This document shows, one piece after another, positions 23,023 to 34,722 of a stretch of DNA of 64,000 nt. The stretch comes from Scilla litardierei. Its lineage: Eukaryota; Streptophyta; Magnoliopsida; Asparagales; Asparagaceae. The DNA is taken from positions 803,752,817 to 803,816,816 of the forward strand of contig CM061142.1 in the NCBI GenBank assembly GCA_030789695.1. The letters run 5' to 3'. Every line of letters begins with the position of its first letter. The stretch's first letter is position 1. Position numbers and translations under genes: made by a program. Under the pieces are notes generated by a model that was not told where the DNA came from, did not search any database, and was given only the letters and a program-made list of their open reading frames with translations.

Positions 23023-25202
23023 TGTTGGAAGCAACGATCTAGCATCTTGGTTTGATGATGACAAACGTGCAAACTATTTAACGTGTGTTCTACGTGTGTT
23101 TCAGGATTGGCAAAGGGGTAAATCTTGAGGAGTTGACTAGGTCAACGTGTTGGAGAAATCACTATTCATATAGCATCATAGGAGAGAAAGGAAGTGTGTG
23201 CTCAAAGAAGTTTGACTTGGTTAATATAATGGGAGATGAAATCTATTTGAGATTTGGTCAAATCATTTAGGGAGATTTGTTGCTATCCATTTTCTATACA
23301 AACTCCAATTCAATCCCAAATACAAATTTTTTATTCCCTAAATCTAGAGATTCTTTTTGATCCTATCTCTTTCAAAGACCTAGGTCTCCTCCTATAAAAA
23401 TACTTTCATCTGTTGCATCAGATTGTGAGGTGCGGCAACAATAAATTGAGACTGGAGGCTACATTGAAAAATATAATAAAATCTCAAAGAAAAAAATCTC
23501 AAAAACCCTCAGCCGTAGCTCCCCAAGCCAAAAATATTTTCTCCGAAGGCAATTCCTCATAAGCCCCTATTATCAAGTTACGACAGCCAACAGATCCCTT
23601 CAACCTTACGCAATACCCATCTCCAAAAGCGTACGGCAACTTCAAACAACCGAAGGCCATAATATCTCCAAGCAAACAAATCATCAATCTCGCCGTCATC
23701 CGCCACCAAACGTCAGAGAAGCCAAAGTCCGCTGCTGTCGCCGTGAGAAGTTCGCCGCCATCGCCACTGAAGTAGGAGACCGCCGCCGCTGGCGAGATCC
23801 TCGAAGCTGCAGTTCTCCGTCGGGGTTGCAGAGATCGCCACACGTCAAAGTAGAGCTCACCGCCAGAAGCTGCTGCTGGACGTCGCCGAAGTCGAAGCGC
23901 TGAGTCACCGCCGTCGAAGTCTTGCTGCAGTCGGAGACCACGTCACTGAGAGCTGTTGAAGACTTCACAAGGTCACGTTGCCATCACCGCTGGGTCGATC
24001 AGAGAAGCCTCCGCTGTTCCGAGGTCGCTGCTGCTGCCAAACGAGATCCACGTCACCGTCGAAGTAAGGATCACCGTTGGCGCCGTCAAAGAAGTGCCAT
24101 CGCCGTCGCAGTGCTCTTGGAGACATCGGTTGACGAAGGAGAGGCGCCACACGAAATTCGCATGTCGCTGTCAAAGACGAGGACGCCATTCTTTTGCTGC
24201 TGCATGCTCGAGTCGAAGACGGAGTCGTGCTGACCCACCGGAGATTCCGAAGCCCACTTACGAAATCGCTGTCGTCGGAGGGAACCGCTACCAGACTCAA
24301 AATGAACGCCGTTTGAGTTATTTGAGAAGACAGAGGCCCTTGCGAACGTGAGTCTCAAACGAGTCCCCACCGGGCTTGGGGCCACCGTTGAAGATGAATG
24401 AACGGCGCTGTCAACGTTGAAGCCGCCGCTCGACGCCTGCATGCCCTAGGTGAAGCGAGGAGAAAGAAACGAAAGGAAGGTTTTTTTTCGTGCTGACGTG
24501 GCACCGCACGAAATAGAATCAGCGGAACGTATTTTTCGCTGACGTGGAAAAGTTTTATTAAGGGAATTGTTGTGCGCACCGACCGAGCTTAATTGAATTT
24601 GAACTGCAACTGCTTTGCGTACAGACCAGTGCACAACTTGCAATCCAGGAGTAGGATTGAGACATCGTTTGCGTCAGATTGGAGCTGACGACGTGCTGAT
24701 TGACAGAGATGCCTACACGGACACAAACTGCGCATTTCTAAACCCTTAAACTCCTTTATTTGTGTCTTAGTGTAACATTCTCTGTAGGGGAAACTTTACC
24801 ATTTTTTCTGTGACTATTTTGGGACTTGTCTAGTTGGGACTAGACAAGTGGGACCCAGCTAGTTTGGGACTAGTTAGTAGAAAGCGTTACTAGGATTGAT
24901 AGTGAGAGAAAACACAGTGTGTGGGATACTGAGAGCCTGGCGAGTGTAGAGACGTAGAGGGTGCTCTGAGCGTGCTTTAACTTGTGGTTTTGTACCTATT
25001 GCACTATTCAATACTAGTATCTGCTTTTGGGGCTGGAGTAGGTCGAAGGGTCGACCGAACCAGGGTAAATCTGCTGTGTACTCTGTGTCTGCTTTTTATT
25101 TACCCTGTTGCTGCTATAACTGCGTGTGCTTATTCGTGGGTTGCACGAATTATTTTTATAAGCCAATTCACCCCCCCTCTAGGCTAGGATCTAGATCCAA
25201 CA
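23023..25202 (+). mobile_element. 5' LTR of gag-only copia
   Basis: TGTTGGAA...ATCCAACA, 2180 bp. It has an AT-rich start with a possible TATA box (23393-23400), a GC-rich block (about 23500-24450) and a perfect 11-bp stem ACTTGTCTAGT / ACTAGACAAGT (24824-24849, loop TGGG). Two TGACGTGG boxes lie at 24494-24501 and 24540-24547. Reading frames in the GC-rich block occur on both strands, are Arg/Ser-rich and are not supported as genes. Confidence 0.9.
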
Positions 25203-25204
25203 AG

Positions 25205-25219
25205 TGGTATCAGAGCAGG
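25205..25219 (+). promoter_or_regulatory. PBS (tRNA-iMet) of gag-only copia
   Basis: TGGTATCAGAGCAGG, two bases after the LTR; the first 12 bases complement plant initiator tRNA-Met. Confidence 0.92.
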
Positions 25220-25247
25220 TTAGAGGATTTAGTCTAGTCTAGCTATC

Positions 25248-26651
25248 ATGAAAACCCGAAAGTTAGTCTTTCTCCATGGCATGCCTATTGATCGTCCTCC
25301 TCTTTTTAGTGGCCGTGATTATATATACTGGAAGGCTAGGATGAAAACTTATTTACTATCCGTTGATGTTGATACTTGGTACATTATTGATAACGGATAT
25401 TCCATGCCTGAAAGTAATCTGAATTTAAATGATAAATATGTGTGTGCTATAAATGCTAGAGCAATGAATATCTTATTGTGTGGGTTGAGTAGAATAATAT
25501 TTGATCGTATCTCACATTGCTCTTCTGCGCAGGATATATGGAGGACCTTGGAAACTGCACATGGAAGTGAGAAATCCCTCAGCCGCAATGAAACGAATCA
25601 AAAGGGAAGAAACGCTCCTTTAAATAAGTTTGATGCTTCTCTTTGTGACAATACTAAGCGTAAAGTTATTTGTTTTAAATGCAGAAAGCAGGGACACTTC
25701 GCTAAACATTGCCCACAAGAAATAGCTGGTGCCGTAGAGAAGAAAGGAAAAGATGTAGTGCGAACGTGGGACATGGATAGTGGAGATGAGCTCGAGGAAA
25801 ATGAAGCACACGCATCCCTCTGCTTGGTGGCAAAACATAACGAGGTAAAATCTGGTAGCAAAGCTGAACTTCTTAAAATTTGTGAAGAAATGCAAAATCA
25901 AATAGTAGATCATGAGTTCACTATTGAATGTCTCCAAAATCAGAACTTTGACATGCAAGTTAGAGATGATGAGGTTTTAAAGAGAATGAAAAGCTTAAAA
26001 TTGAACTTAATGCATGTAAGTCTACTATTGAAATCATGAAGAAGGAAAAAAGCTAGCTTTGATGAAACTGCTCCTTGTATTTCTTGTTCCTCATTAGAAA
26101 ACCAAAATAGCATGCTTAAACTTGATTTGATTAAGCTCAAAACTGAAAAAAACTATGTGATTAGAGAGCTTAATGATAAATTCTACATGTTGAATAATGA
26201 CTTTAAAAGAAAAATGATTGAATTTGAAAAGAAGGAAGAGGAAAACAAGAGAGCTTTTATTAGTAAATGCACGATGCTTGTGGAAGAAAATAAACAATTA
26301 AAAACCAAAGTCTCTCATCTTGAAGTGGCCATTAAGAAATTCTCTACGGGAAAACAATCGTTGGACACTATATTAGAGAATCAATTATATGGCAATAATA
26401 GAAGAGGACTTGGTTTTCGTCTGAAAAACGTTGAAAAGCAAAAATTCAAGAAATTCCACAACGTACCAACTATTGCAAAGAACAAATATGCAAAGTGCTT
26501 TACTTGTGATAGTGTAGGCCACACTTCATATTATTGTAAATTTAGGAACACAAATATCAAGTTTAAACAAGTGTGGGTTCCTAAAACAATAATGGCTAAC
26601 ACTAGTGGACCTTGTTGGATTCCAAGGTCACACTTAACACCTTTCATGTAG
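25248..26651 (+). pseudogene. copia Gag, internally deleted and frameshifted
   Basis: The first frame starts at ATG 25248 and runs to 26039 (263 codons). Its N-terminus has the copia Gag signature PPLFSGRDYIYWKARM. The frame then jumps, after about residue 110, from the domain around 'IWRTLETAHGS' straight to a Lys/Asn-rich spacer, so the usual middle of the UBN2-type Gag domain is deleted. A CCHC zinc knuckle CFKCRKQGHFAKHC follows, then an acidic and coiled-coil stretch. A frameshift near 26000 and a stop at about 26057 separate it from a second frame (26112-26651). That frame carries more coiled coil, a second knuckle CFTCDSVGHTSYYC and a VWVPK motif, which in SIRE-type elements marks the Gag end before protease. 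It stops at 26649 and no protease follows. It is not functional as it stands. Confidence 0.8.
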
Positions 26652-27931
26652 GTAAGGTGGAGATTTGGCGAGGAGCAAAATTTTCAATGTCTCATTCTTT
26701 TAGCTCCTTCGTCAAATAGCGACGAGAAGGTATAATTTTTATCCCTCTTTGCATTTCATTGCATACCTTCATAGATTGTGTTGTGTGCTTGTTTTTATTT
26801 TGTTTTGTGTGTTTGATTGCATATTTTTTAATGTTTTTATTTCTAAAAAAACAAAAAAAAATTGAAAAACCAAAAGTAAAAAAAATAAGCTTAAAAGAAT
26901 ACCCTTTATGATTTATCTTAAGTGGTATTGTATGAATGTTCAAATCTATCCCTTGTAGAAGTTAATCCATTATTATTGTAGCTACATGATCATGATGTTA
27001 TTCTTTTTAGTAGCCATGACATGTCTCATAAGTTTTAAACTTGACTTCTACACCTACATTTGCACTTTCACGATATTTGACTTTTAGTGCTTTTGGAGAT
27101 TCTTTTGAAGAATAATGGAAAGTGAATGTAGAAATGATTAATTTCTGAATTTTCTAAGGGATATGAAGTGTTTAGCCATGAATTAAAATTGAGCACAAAA
27201 GAATTGAAAAAAACTATATTTGCTCCGTATGAAAAATGGATACACTTCATGGCTAATACACAACCCACGAGTATCCAACTTGTGCTAAATGGGTAATCAT
27301 TAGTATTGGTGTATATAACTCATCAAGCAATGCCACCCCACATTTAAAAGTCCTTTTAGGCCAAGTTGTGGGGTTCGGTAACTAGAACTCATCTTTGATA
27401 AGGTGGGAAAAATCAATCCTTGTGATATTCATGAAAAATTTGAAAATGTGGATTGTTTTGGGTGATTTTCTGAAATTGAATCTCCTCTTGTACTTTATTG
27501 TTTATATCACTACACTTACACAAAGGTGGAGAAGTCTTGTTATGAAATTCTATGCGCTTGAATGGTCTATTTTGTGGAAAACTCATGCAAATTGCACGCT
27601 ACACTTAATAAGGGTTTATTTTTTGCATGGAATACTTTTGTGCCTTCATTCATCCACTTTTGGTGATTACAAAGGGGGAGAAAGAACAGAAAGATTTGAT
27701 GGTATTGGTATTATTTGTTGAAGTGGGAGCATGAAACACACTTGAATAAATGTTGAAGGGGGAGCTTGAGAGAAGGGGGAGCATGCTTTTATATTTACTA
27801 TTTGTCGTGCATGCTTTGCAATGCTTGAGTCATTCATACATCATATTGCATTACACCCTTCAACACACTTCACACACTCATATCGATTGCTCAAATCTTT
27901 TATGGGTTTGGCATCACCAAAAGGGGGAGAT
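26652..27931 (+). mobile_element. non-coding 3' region and PPT of gag-only copia
   Basis: 1.28 kb AT-rich sequence without protein-coding signal, where pol should be. It includes several GGGGGAG tracts (27675, 27758, 27776) and ends in the PPT at 27919-27931. The loss of pol is clean: sequence typical of the 3' UTR begins right after the Gag stop. Confidence 0.7.
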
Positions 27932-30105
27932 TGTTGGAAACAACGATCTAGGATCTTGGTTTGATGATGACAAACGTGCGAACTATTTAACGTGTGTGCT
28001 ACGTGTGTTTCAGGATTGGCAAAGGGGTAAATCTTGAGGAGTTGACTAAGTCAACATGTTGGAGAAATCGCTATTCATATAGCATCCTAGGAGAGAAAGG
28101 AAGTGTGTGCTCAAAGAAGTTTGACTTGGTCAATATAATGGGAGATGAAATCTATTTGAGATTTGGTCAAATCATTTAGGGAGATTTGTTGATATCCATT
28201 TCCTATACAAACTTCAATTCAATCCCAAATACAAATTTTCTATTCCCTAAATCTAGAGATTCTTTTTGATCCTATCTCTTTCAAAGACCTAGGTCTCCTC
28301 CTATAAAATACTTTCATCCGTTGCATCAGATTGTGAGGTGCGGCAACAATAAATTGAGACTGGAGGCTACATTGAAAAATATAATAAAATCTCAAAGAAA
28401 AAATCTCAAAACCCCTCAGCCGTAGCTCCCCAAGCCAAAAATATTTTCTCCGAAGGCAATTCCTCATAAGCCCCTATTATCAAGTTACGACAGCCAACAG
28501 ATCCCTTCAACCTTACGTAATACCCATCTCCAAAAGCGTACGGCAACTTCAAACAACCGAATGCCACAATATCTCCAAGCAAACAAATCATCAATCTCGC
28601 CGTCATCCGCCACCAGACGTCAGAGAAGCCAAAGTCCGCTGCTGTCGCCGTGAGAAGTTCGCCGCCATCGCCACTGAAGTAGGAGACCGCTGCCGCTGGC
28701 GAGATCCTCGAAGCTGCAGTTCTCCGTCGGGGTTGCAGATATCGCCACACGTCAAAGTAGAGCTTACCGCCGGAAGCTGCTGATGGACGTCGCCGAAGTA
28801 GAAGCGCTGAGTCACCGCCGTCGAAGTCTTGCTGCAGTTGGAGACCACGTCGTCGAGAGCTGTTGAAGACTTCACAAGGTCACGTTGCCGTCACCATCGA
28901 TCAGAGAAGCCTCCGCTGTTCCGAGGTCGCTGCTGCCGCCAAACGAGATCCATGTCTCCGTCGAAGTAAGGATCGCCGTTGGCACCGTCAAAGAAGTGCC
29001 ATCGCCGTTGCAGTGCTCTAGGAGACATCGGTTGACGAAGGAGAGGCGCCACACGAAATTCGCATGTCGCTGTCAAAGACGAGGACGCCATTCTTTTGAT
29101 GCTGCATGCTCGAGTCGAAGACGGAGTCGTGCTAACCCACCGGAGATTCCGAAGCCCACTTACGAAATCGCTGTCGTCGGAGGGAACCGCTACCAGACTC
29201 AAAACGAACGCCGTTTGAGTTATTTGAGAAGACAGAGGCCCTTGCGAACGTGAGTCTCAAACGAGTCCCCGCCGGGCTTAGGGCCACCAGTGAAGACGAA
29301 TGAACGGCGCTGTCAACGTTGAAGCCGCCGCTCGACGCCTGCATGCCCTAGGTGAAGCGAGGAGAAAGAAACGAAAGGAAGGTTTTTTTCGTGCTGACGT
29401 GGCACCGCACGAAATAGAATCAGCGGAACGTATTTTTCGCTGACGTGGAAAAGTTTTATTAAGGGAATTAATGTGCGCACCGACCGAGCTTAATTGAATT
29501 TGAACTGCAACTGCTTTGCGCACAGACCAGTGCACAACTTGCAATCCAGGAGTAGGATTGAGACATCGTTTGCGTCAGATTGGAGCTGACGACGTACTGA
29601 TTGACAGAGACGCCAACACGGACACAAACTGAGCATTTCTAAACCCTTAAACTCCTTTATTTGTGTCTTAGTGTAACGTTCTCTGTAGGGGAAACTTTAC
29701 CATTTTTTCTGTGACTATTTTGGGACTTGTCTAGTTGGGACTAGACAAGTGGGACCCAGCTAGTTTGGGACTAGTTGGTAGAAAGCGTTACTAGGATTGA
29801 TAGTGAGAGAAAACACAGTGTGTGGGGGTACTGAGAGCCTGGCGAGTGTAGAGACGTAGAGGGTGCTCTGAGCGTGCTCTAACTTGTGGTTTTGTACCTA
29901 TTGCACTATTCAATACTAGTATCTGCTTTGGGGGCTGGAGTAGGTCGAAGGGTCGACCGAACCAGGGTAAATCTGCTGTGTACACTGTGTCTGCTTTTTA
30001 TTTACCCTGTTGCTGCTATAACTGCGTGTGCTTATTTGTGGGTTGCACGAATTATTTTTATAAGTCTATTCACCCCCCTCTCTAGGCTAGGATCCAGATC
30101 CAACA
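27932..30105 (+). mobile_element. 3' LTR of gag-only copia
   Basis: 2174 bp, TGTTGGAA...ATCCAACA, closely matching 23023-25202. The same hairpin lies at 29725-29750 and the same TGACGTGG boxes at 29395-29402 and 29441-29448. Confidence 0.9.
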
Positions 30106-30110
30106 CCATG

Positions 30111-31110
30111 TCTTATCACGTATGTATATGATTCAATCACATGGCCAGTGCCATTGGGTCTGGCTCCATAGTCCCGTCAACGCAGATTATATCGTGATTT
30201 CGAACCCTGTTCGCACTCACGTGGGACCAGCGGGTGCTGAGTGGAGGTTCCCTATAGATTTCCTCATTTCACCTGTTTACGTGCTAGAATCTGATGATGA
30301 TCGCAGCATCCCGTCCAGCCACACCGAGCTGAGATTCCCGTAGTCCAGCCTGTCTCTGAGCCTTTACATATACCCATCACATTTGTCTCCCCATCTATTC
30401 GTGCTGAGGATTCCACATCCACCTCCGTCCCCGAGAGTTCCACTTCTATGTCTGGTGCCATCCTATTATTCCTAAAAGTGCTGAGCCTTCCATCCCTTCA
30501 AGTACTGAGTTACATATTTCTTCATCCATAGAAATTCCTACATCCCTTGAGACTCCGGCGTCTGGTGTGATCCTATTTTTTGCACACCCACCCTACCGTC
30601 GATGTTCTTATCTCTACTGTTGCCATATTTTCTGAGAGTGTCGTGGTGTCAGTTACCATATCCGTTGCCACGACCTCTGAACCCTCGTCTGCTTCTGTCG
30701 AGATTCCTATCGTTTTATCTGTTGCACCCGTGTCTGAGATCATACATGTGTCTCAGCCTCACCAGGAGGCTGAGTATCATCCTGTGAGCCCTGCTCCGTC
30801 CACACACCCTTTCTTAGTTCCACACATTTTAGGAGGCCGGGGCATTTTGTCCACGCACGACCCTCTTCTTCCATTACCGAGGATAGTTCTTCGCGCTTAC
30901 GCGTGGTAGAGTCTGTAGTAGCTGGGATTAGAGTAGATATTTGATCCCTTGCCCATATTGTTGCTGTCATACAGCCCCACATTGCTGTCAGTCCTGGTAT
31001 TCAGCAAACGCTGAACCAGATTATGGGCCTTTTGCAGCAGCAGCAACACACACCACCACCACCACCACCACCACCACAGGAGGTGATGGTGCTGAGCCTG
31101 AGTAGGCATC
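30111..31110 (+). pseudogene. decayed Pro/Ser/Val-rich reading frame of a gypsy element
   Basis: Broken plus-strand frames (for example 30122-30343 and 30580-30909) encode a low-complexity Pro/Ser/Val/Glu-rich protein. It ends in a Gln run and a Pro run (31035-31077, CAG then CCA repeats). Position, just before AGCTTGGGGGAG tracts and a family A LTR, suggests the tail of pol or an extra ORF of an Athila/Tat-like element. I cannot assign a domain. Confidence 0.35.
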
Positions 31111-32986
31111 TGATTCTGATGCCTAATGCATTTTTGCTCCCGTCTCTCCCCATATTTTGTATGCCTCGTTGTCTTCACCTTTTCAGGGCACCTTATATTC
31201 CAGCTTGGGGGAGAGTATCTTTTGACCATTTTTGCATTCATCCCATCATTTTGCATGCTCGACTGTCATTTAGTTCTTAGTTATCATGTAGATGCATTAG
31301 GATTTTATCTTTGTTATCTTTTCTTTTATTTTGCATCATTTTAGCATCTACGCCCGCCCACCCATATCTTATATATATGGCCATGTGCCACACTTTGCAC
31401 ATTAAGGACAATGTGATGTTTAGCTTGGGGGAGGGATTGTACTCACACACCTTTATTTTTTACTTTTATTTTCTTTATTTTTCACTTATTTCCACATCTT
31501 TTTCATTTTTTATTTTCTTTTTACCATGCATCATATTTTCTTTACTTTTGGGGGGCTTGCATGTGTATATAGTTAGTTTTTACTTTATCCTTATTTCTTT
31601 TACTTTCTTTGCTAGAAATGAATTTGCTATGATGAATTAAGCTTGATAATCGCTTTACTTGTGCACAGATCCTCTCACCACACTGTTGTCATTATTTCTA
31701 ATGTCATTTTCGATATATTTGTGTGCACTTAAGAAAAAGAACTTCCAATGTGATTTTGAGTGTTTACGAATGAATTTTAACATTGACGCGTCTAGAAAGT
31801 ACTTTATTGTATGATATTTATAGAAAACACACCAAGAATCACGCATTGATTGCATTAAATTTGGAGTGCTGCTTTCATATCTATATCACTTCTTATTTGC
31901 ATGAATTGTGTGTGAAATCTTCGGGTTGAATGAAATAAATATCATTTGATATGAGTAGGTTAGTCTGCTTTAAGAAATTAAACCGAGTAGAAGACATTAC
32001 CCTGCCAAAGTAATTATGCACATACAAAGAGTGAATCGAGTGATATCATTTATTCTTTCTCCACATATCTTGAAAATATTTCTATACATACAATCACTGG
32101 AAATTCTTCCATATAGTGATTGTTATTTCAGCATCTTTCCCCATTCACAAAAAAAGCCAAAAAGATCCAAACCCCCCCCCCCAAAAAATCTGCATTTCAA
32201 TGATCTTGTGTATATATGGATTAGAAAAAAGAAAAAAAAGTAAAAAGGGAAAAAAAGAAAGAAAAACAAAAAGAAAAAATACAAAACAAAAAAGTATATA
32301 AATAAAGATATGCGTATATACACAAGCTCCTCTCTTGTAAATACCTTTTCTTTTCTTTTACTTTTCTTTTCTGGAGCTACAATATTTGGGAAAAGCCATT
32401 TTCTTGATATTTGATGCCATTACACCAATAGATAAGTTTGGGTGGAAAAAATCCAATGATGAGTGAGAGAGTGATTACTTATATGTGCATGACTACCGAA
32501 GCTAGGTAATATCTAATACTTAGGGAGATGACTTTAGGTATGACGACTCCTATAAGTTGAAAAATGGACGTGAAATTCATAAAACCATGTCTTTCTATGC
32601 TTATTGTATGAATTGTGTGATGTTTCTTATACTCCAAGTAGAAGCAGTCAATTGAAAAGTGTGTTGGCTATGAGTATGTATACCGTTTTCTATGCCTTAG
32701 ACGATGCTTAACGTTGAAACGATTTCATATTTCACAAAATTCACATTGTTCTCAGTTTTAATATCAAGTATGCCAAATATGAAATGATGTTGAAATAAAA
32801 ATGATAGAGTGTTTAAATTCTTTGTTGGTGCACTTTGGAGAGTGAATTCAAGTCATGAGTGGATGATCTTGCAATTCCCTTTCTTCGCTTTATTTTCTAT
32901 CTTTTTTGCTTTCTTTATTTTTATTCGTTGGGTTCGTTTTTTTACTTATCTTCCTCGAGGACGAGTAAGAGGTAAGCTTGGGGATT
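31111..32986 (+). mobile_element. 3' UTR of Athila/Tat-like gypsy element (family A)
   Basis: Non-coding sequence with T-rich and A-rich tracts. It includes 'ggacaatgtgatgtttagcttgggggagg' type sequence, a hallmark of the 3' UTR of Athila and Tat elements. AGCTTGGGG tracts are at 31203, 31422 and 32974; the last one abuts the LTR and is the PPT. A poly-C run (13 C) lies at 32169-32181 and a homopurine block at 32222-32290. Confidence 0.65.
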
Positions 32987-33294
32987 TTAATATGCTCATA
33001 TTTTACACTTTATTTTCGCAGATTTTAATGTTATATCGATCGCCCATATTGCATATTTCAAGCTTAAACGACGATTTCCAGATGAATTTCACTATTTCTA
33101 TGTTTTATTTGATTTTCAGGAAATATGGAGCAATCAGGAGCAAATTGGAGCTATGAGCATATGCGCGCGTGCCGGAGCATCATTTGCAATGACGCTAAGG
33201 AGATTATGGTGCTAGACGAGAAGAAGAAGAAAGAGGAAGAGAGGAGAAAGAGGAAGGAAATAAGAAGAAGGAGAAAGAGGTGAAGAATCAGCTC

Positions 33295-33590
33295 ACTCGA
33301 CCGAGTGGAGTGATCCACTCGATCGGGTGAGGCTGATACCAACCCGGCCCAAGGAGCCAAAGCGTATCAAAGCCACTCAACCAAGTGAGAAAACTCACTC
33401 AATCGAGTGAGACAGTCGGCCAAACCATGAGACTATCGGCCAAATCCACCTCAAGCAATTGACTCGGTCGAGTAGCACTTTCACTCGACCGAGTGAAGAG
33501 AAGAAACAGAACGCTGATTTTTGGAGTTTCTGCAGGAGATCCCACTAGACCGAGCAGGGAATCTCACTCGACCGAGTGAGCCGGCGGCCA
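33295..33590. repeat. CACTCGACCGAGTG palindrome cluster
   Basis: About eight copies of the CACTCGRCCGAGTG palindrome and variants in 300 bp, ending 70 bp upstream of the TATA box (33658). It is the short counterpart of the array at 19741-20470. Confidence 0.8.
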
Positions 33591-33657
33591 GATTCTGGGA
33601 GTTAGGTTATAATTCGGTTTGGGTATTTTGATTAGCTTTTTCTTAGGTTTTTGAACT

Positions 33658-33670
33658 TGTATAAATAGAG
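33658..33670 (+). promoter_or_regulatory. LTR TATA box
   Basis: TGTATAAATAGAG, directly downstream of the palindrome cluster in the family A LTR. Confidence 0.65.
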
Positions 33671-34722
33671 AATAAGGTAGCCGTAGCTAGAGAGAGGCGA
33701 GACAGCTAGAGACAAGGAAAAACTTGGATTTTATTTGCTTTTGCTATTGATTGGTGAAGCTAGTTCTTAATTTTCTCTTGTTGATTTGAAGCTTTGGAGA
33801 ACATCGGTTTGTCTAAACTTTGATCTACACGTTTTTAATGAATATTTCTTGTTTAGATCTCTTTGCTATGATGAAATCTATTGTTTCTATGAATCTTATT
33901 GCTTTGATCATGTTTATTAGTGAGTAGTCTCTTTGCTCTAGGGCAAAGGGTTGAACCCTATGGATTTAGGGTTTGATATGTGAAATTAATTGAAACCATT
34001 GTTGCTAAACTTGTTTTAGGGTTAGATTATAGTCGATTGACTACCGATGGCTAGGGATTTCTACTTAGATCATGAGAGCTCGAGAGAGGATCTTGATCTA
34101 TATGAAGCCCTAAATATTTGATTTAGACATATAATTTGGATATCCTAGATTTGGTGCACGAGAGTGACCAAAGCTAGCATCTTTATTATATTTCTATGAT
34201 TATATTCATCTGTACGATGGTAATATGAATACAAACCATTATACTCTAGATTCGAACTCACGTCGCACGAGAATGGACTTGAGCGAGAATTGAATTATAT
34301 TGTCGATCTTAATGCTAATAATTCAACTAGGCTTGCACGAGAGCGATGATGTAGATTGAGTTATTTTAGACTTGTGTAGCGCGAGAGCGTGCACCTGTTC
34401 ACAACACAGTTGCGACAATTTTACCCTAAACCAATATTTAGTAATTAGGAGTTCATATTCCCATTGAAACTCAAAAATCTATAGTGGGGATTCCCTAGTC
34501 CTATACATATTTATTAATTGAAATACAACTGACATCTTTACACATTCGTGACACACATTCCTGCACCAACATTCACAATCTTTGCTATATCTGGACAACC
34601 AAGATAATACCAACCACCTCCCCGTGATTTGATACCCACTAACCACTTAACCGTGTGCTTGCAGTAAAATTACATTGTTTTCTGAGTACATCCAGACACG
34701 ATCAGACATTTAATTATAACTA

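Larger units (their letters stand above)
23023..30105 (+). mobile_element. gag-only copia element (SIRE-like), complete with both LTRs
   Basis: LTR 23023-25202, interior 25203-27931, LTR 27932-30105. The flanks are TCATG (23018-23022) and CCATG (30106-30110), a 4-of-5 target duplication. A PBS for tRNA-iMet (25205-25219) and a PPT (AAAAGGGGGAGAT, 27919-27931) are both present. The interior holds only a decayed gag; protease, integrase, reverse transcriptase and RNase H are all absent. The LTRs agree closely (2180 and 2174 bp), so this shortened element probably moved recently using enzymes from elsewhere (inference). Confidence 0.9.
32987..34704 (+). mobile_element. 3' LTR of family A (Athila/Tat-like) element
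   Basis: Starts just after the PPT with a degenerate form of TGATATGCTCATATTTTACAC and ends GATCA at 34704. It matches the reverse complement of the solo LTR at 18578-20771, including the GGAAATATGGAGCAATC block (33119) and the U5 phrase around 34640. A TATA box TATAAATAG is at 33658-33670. Its 5' partner is not in the window. Confidence 0.8.

Noticed and set aside
23499..24442. Arg/Ser-rich frames in the copia LTR GC-rich block (also 28406-29344)
   Set aside because: Overlapping frames exist on both strands with no recognised domain. They are conserved between LTRs only because the LTRs are recent copies.
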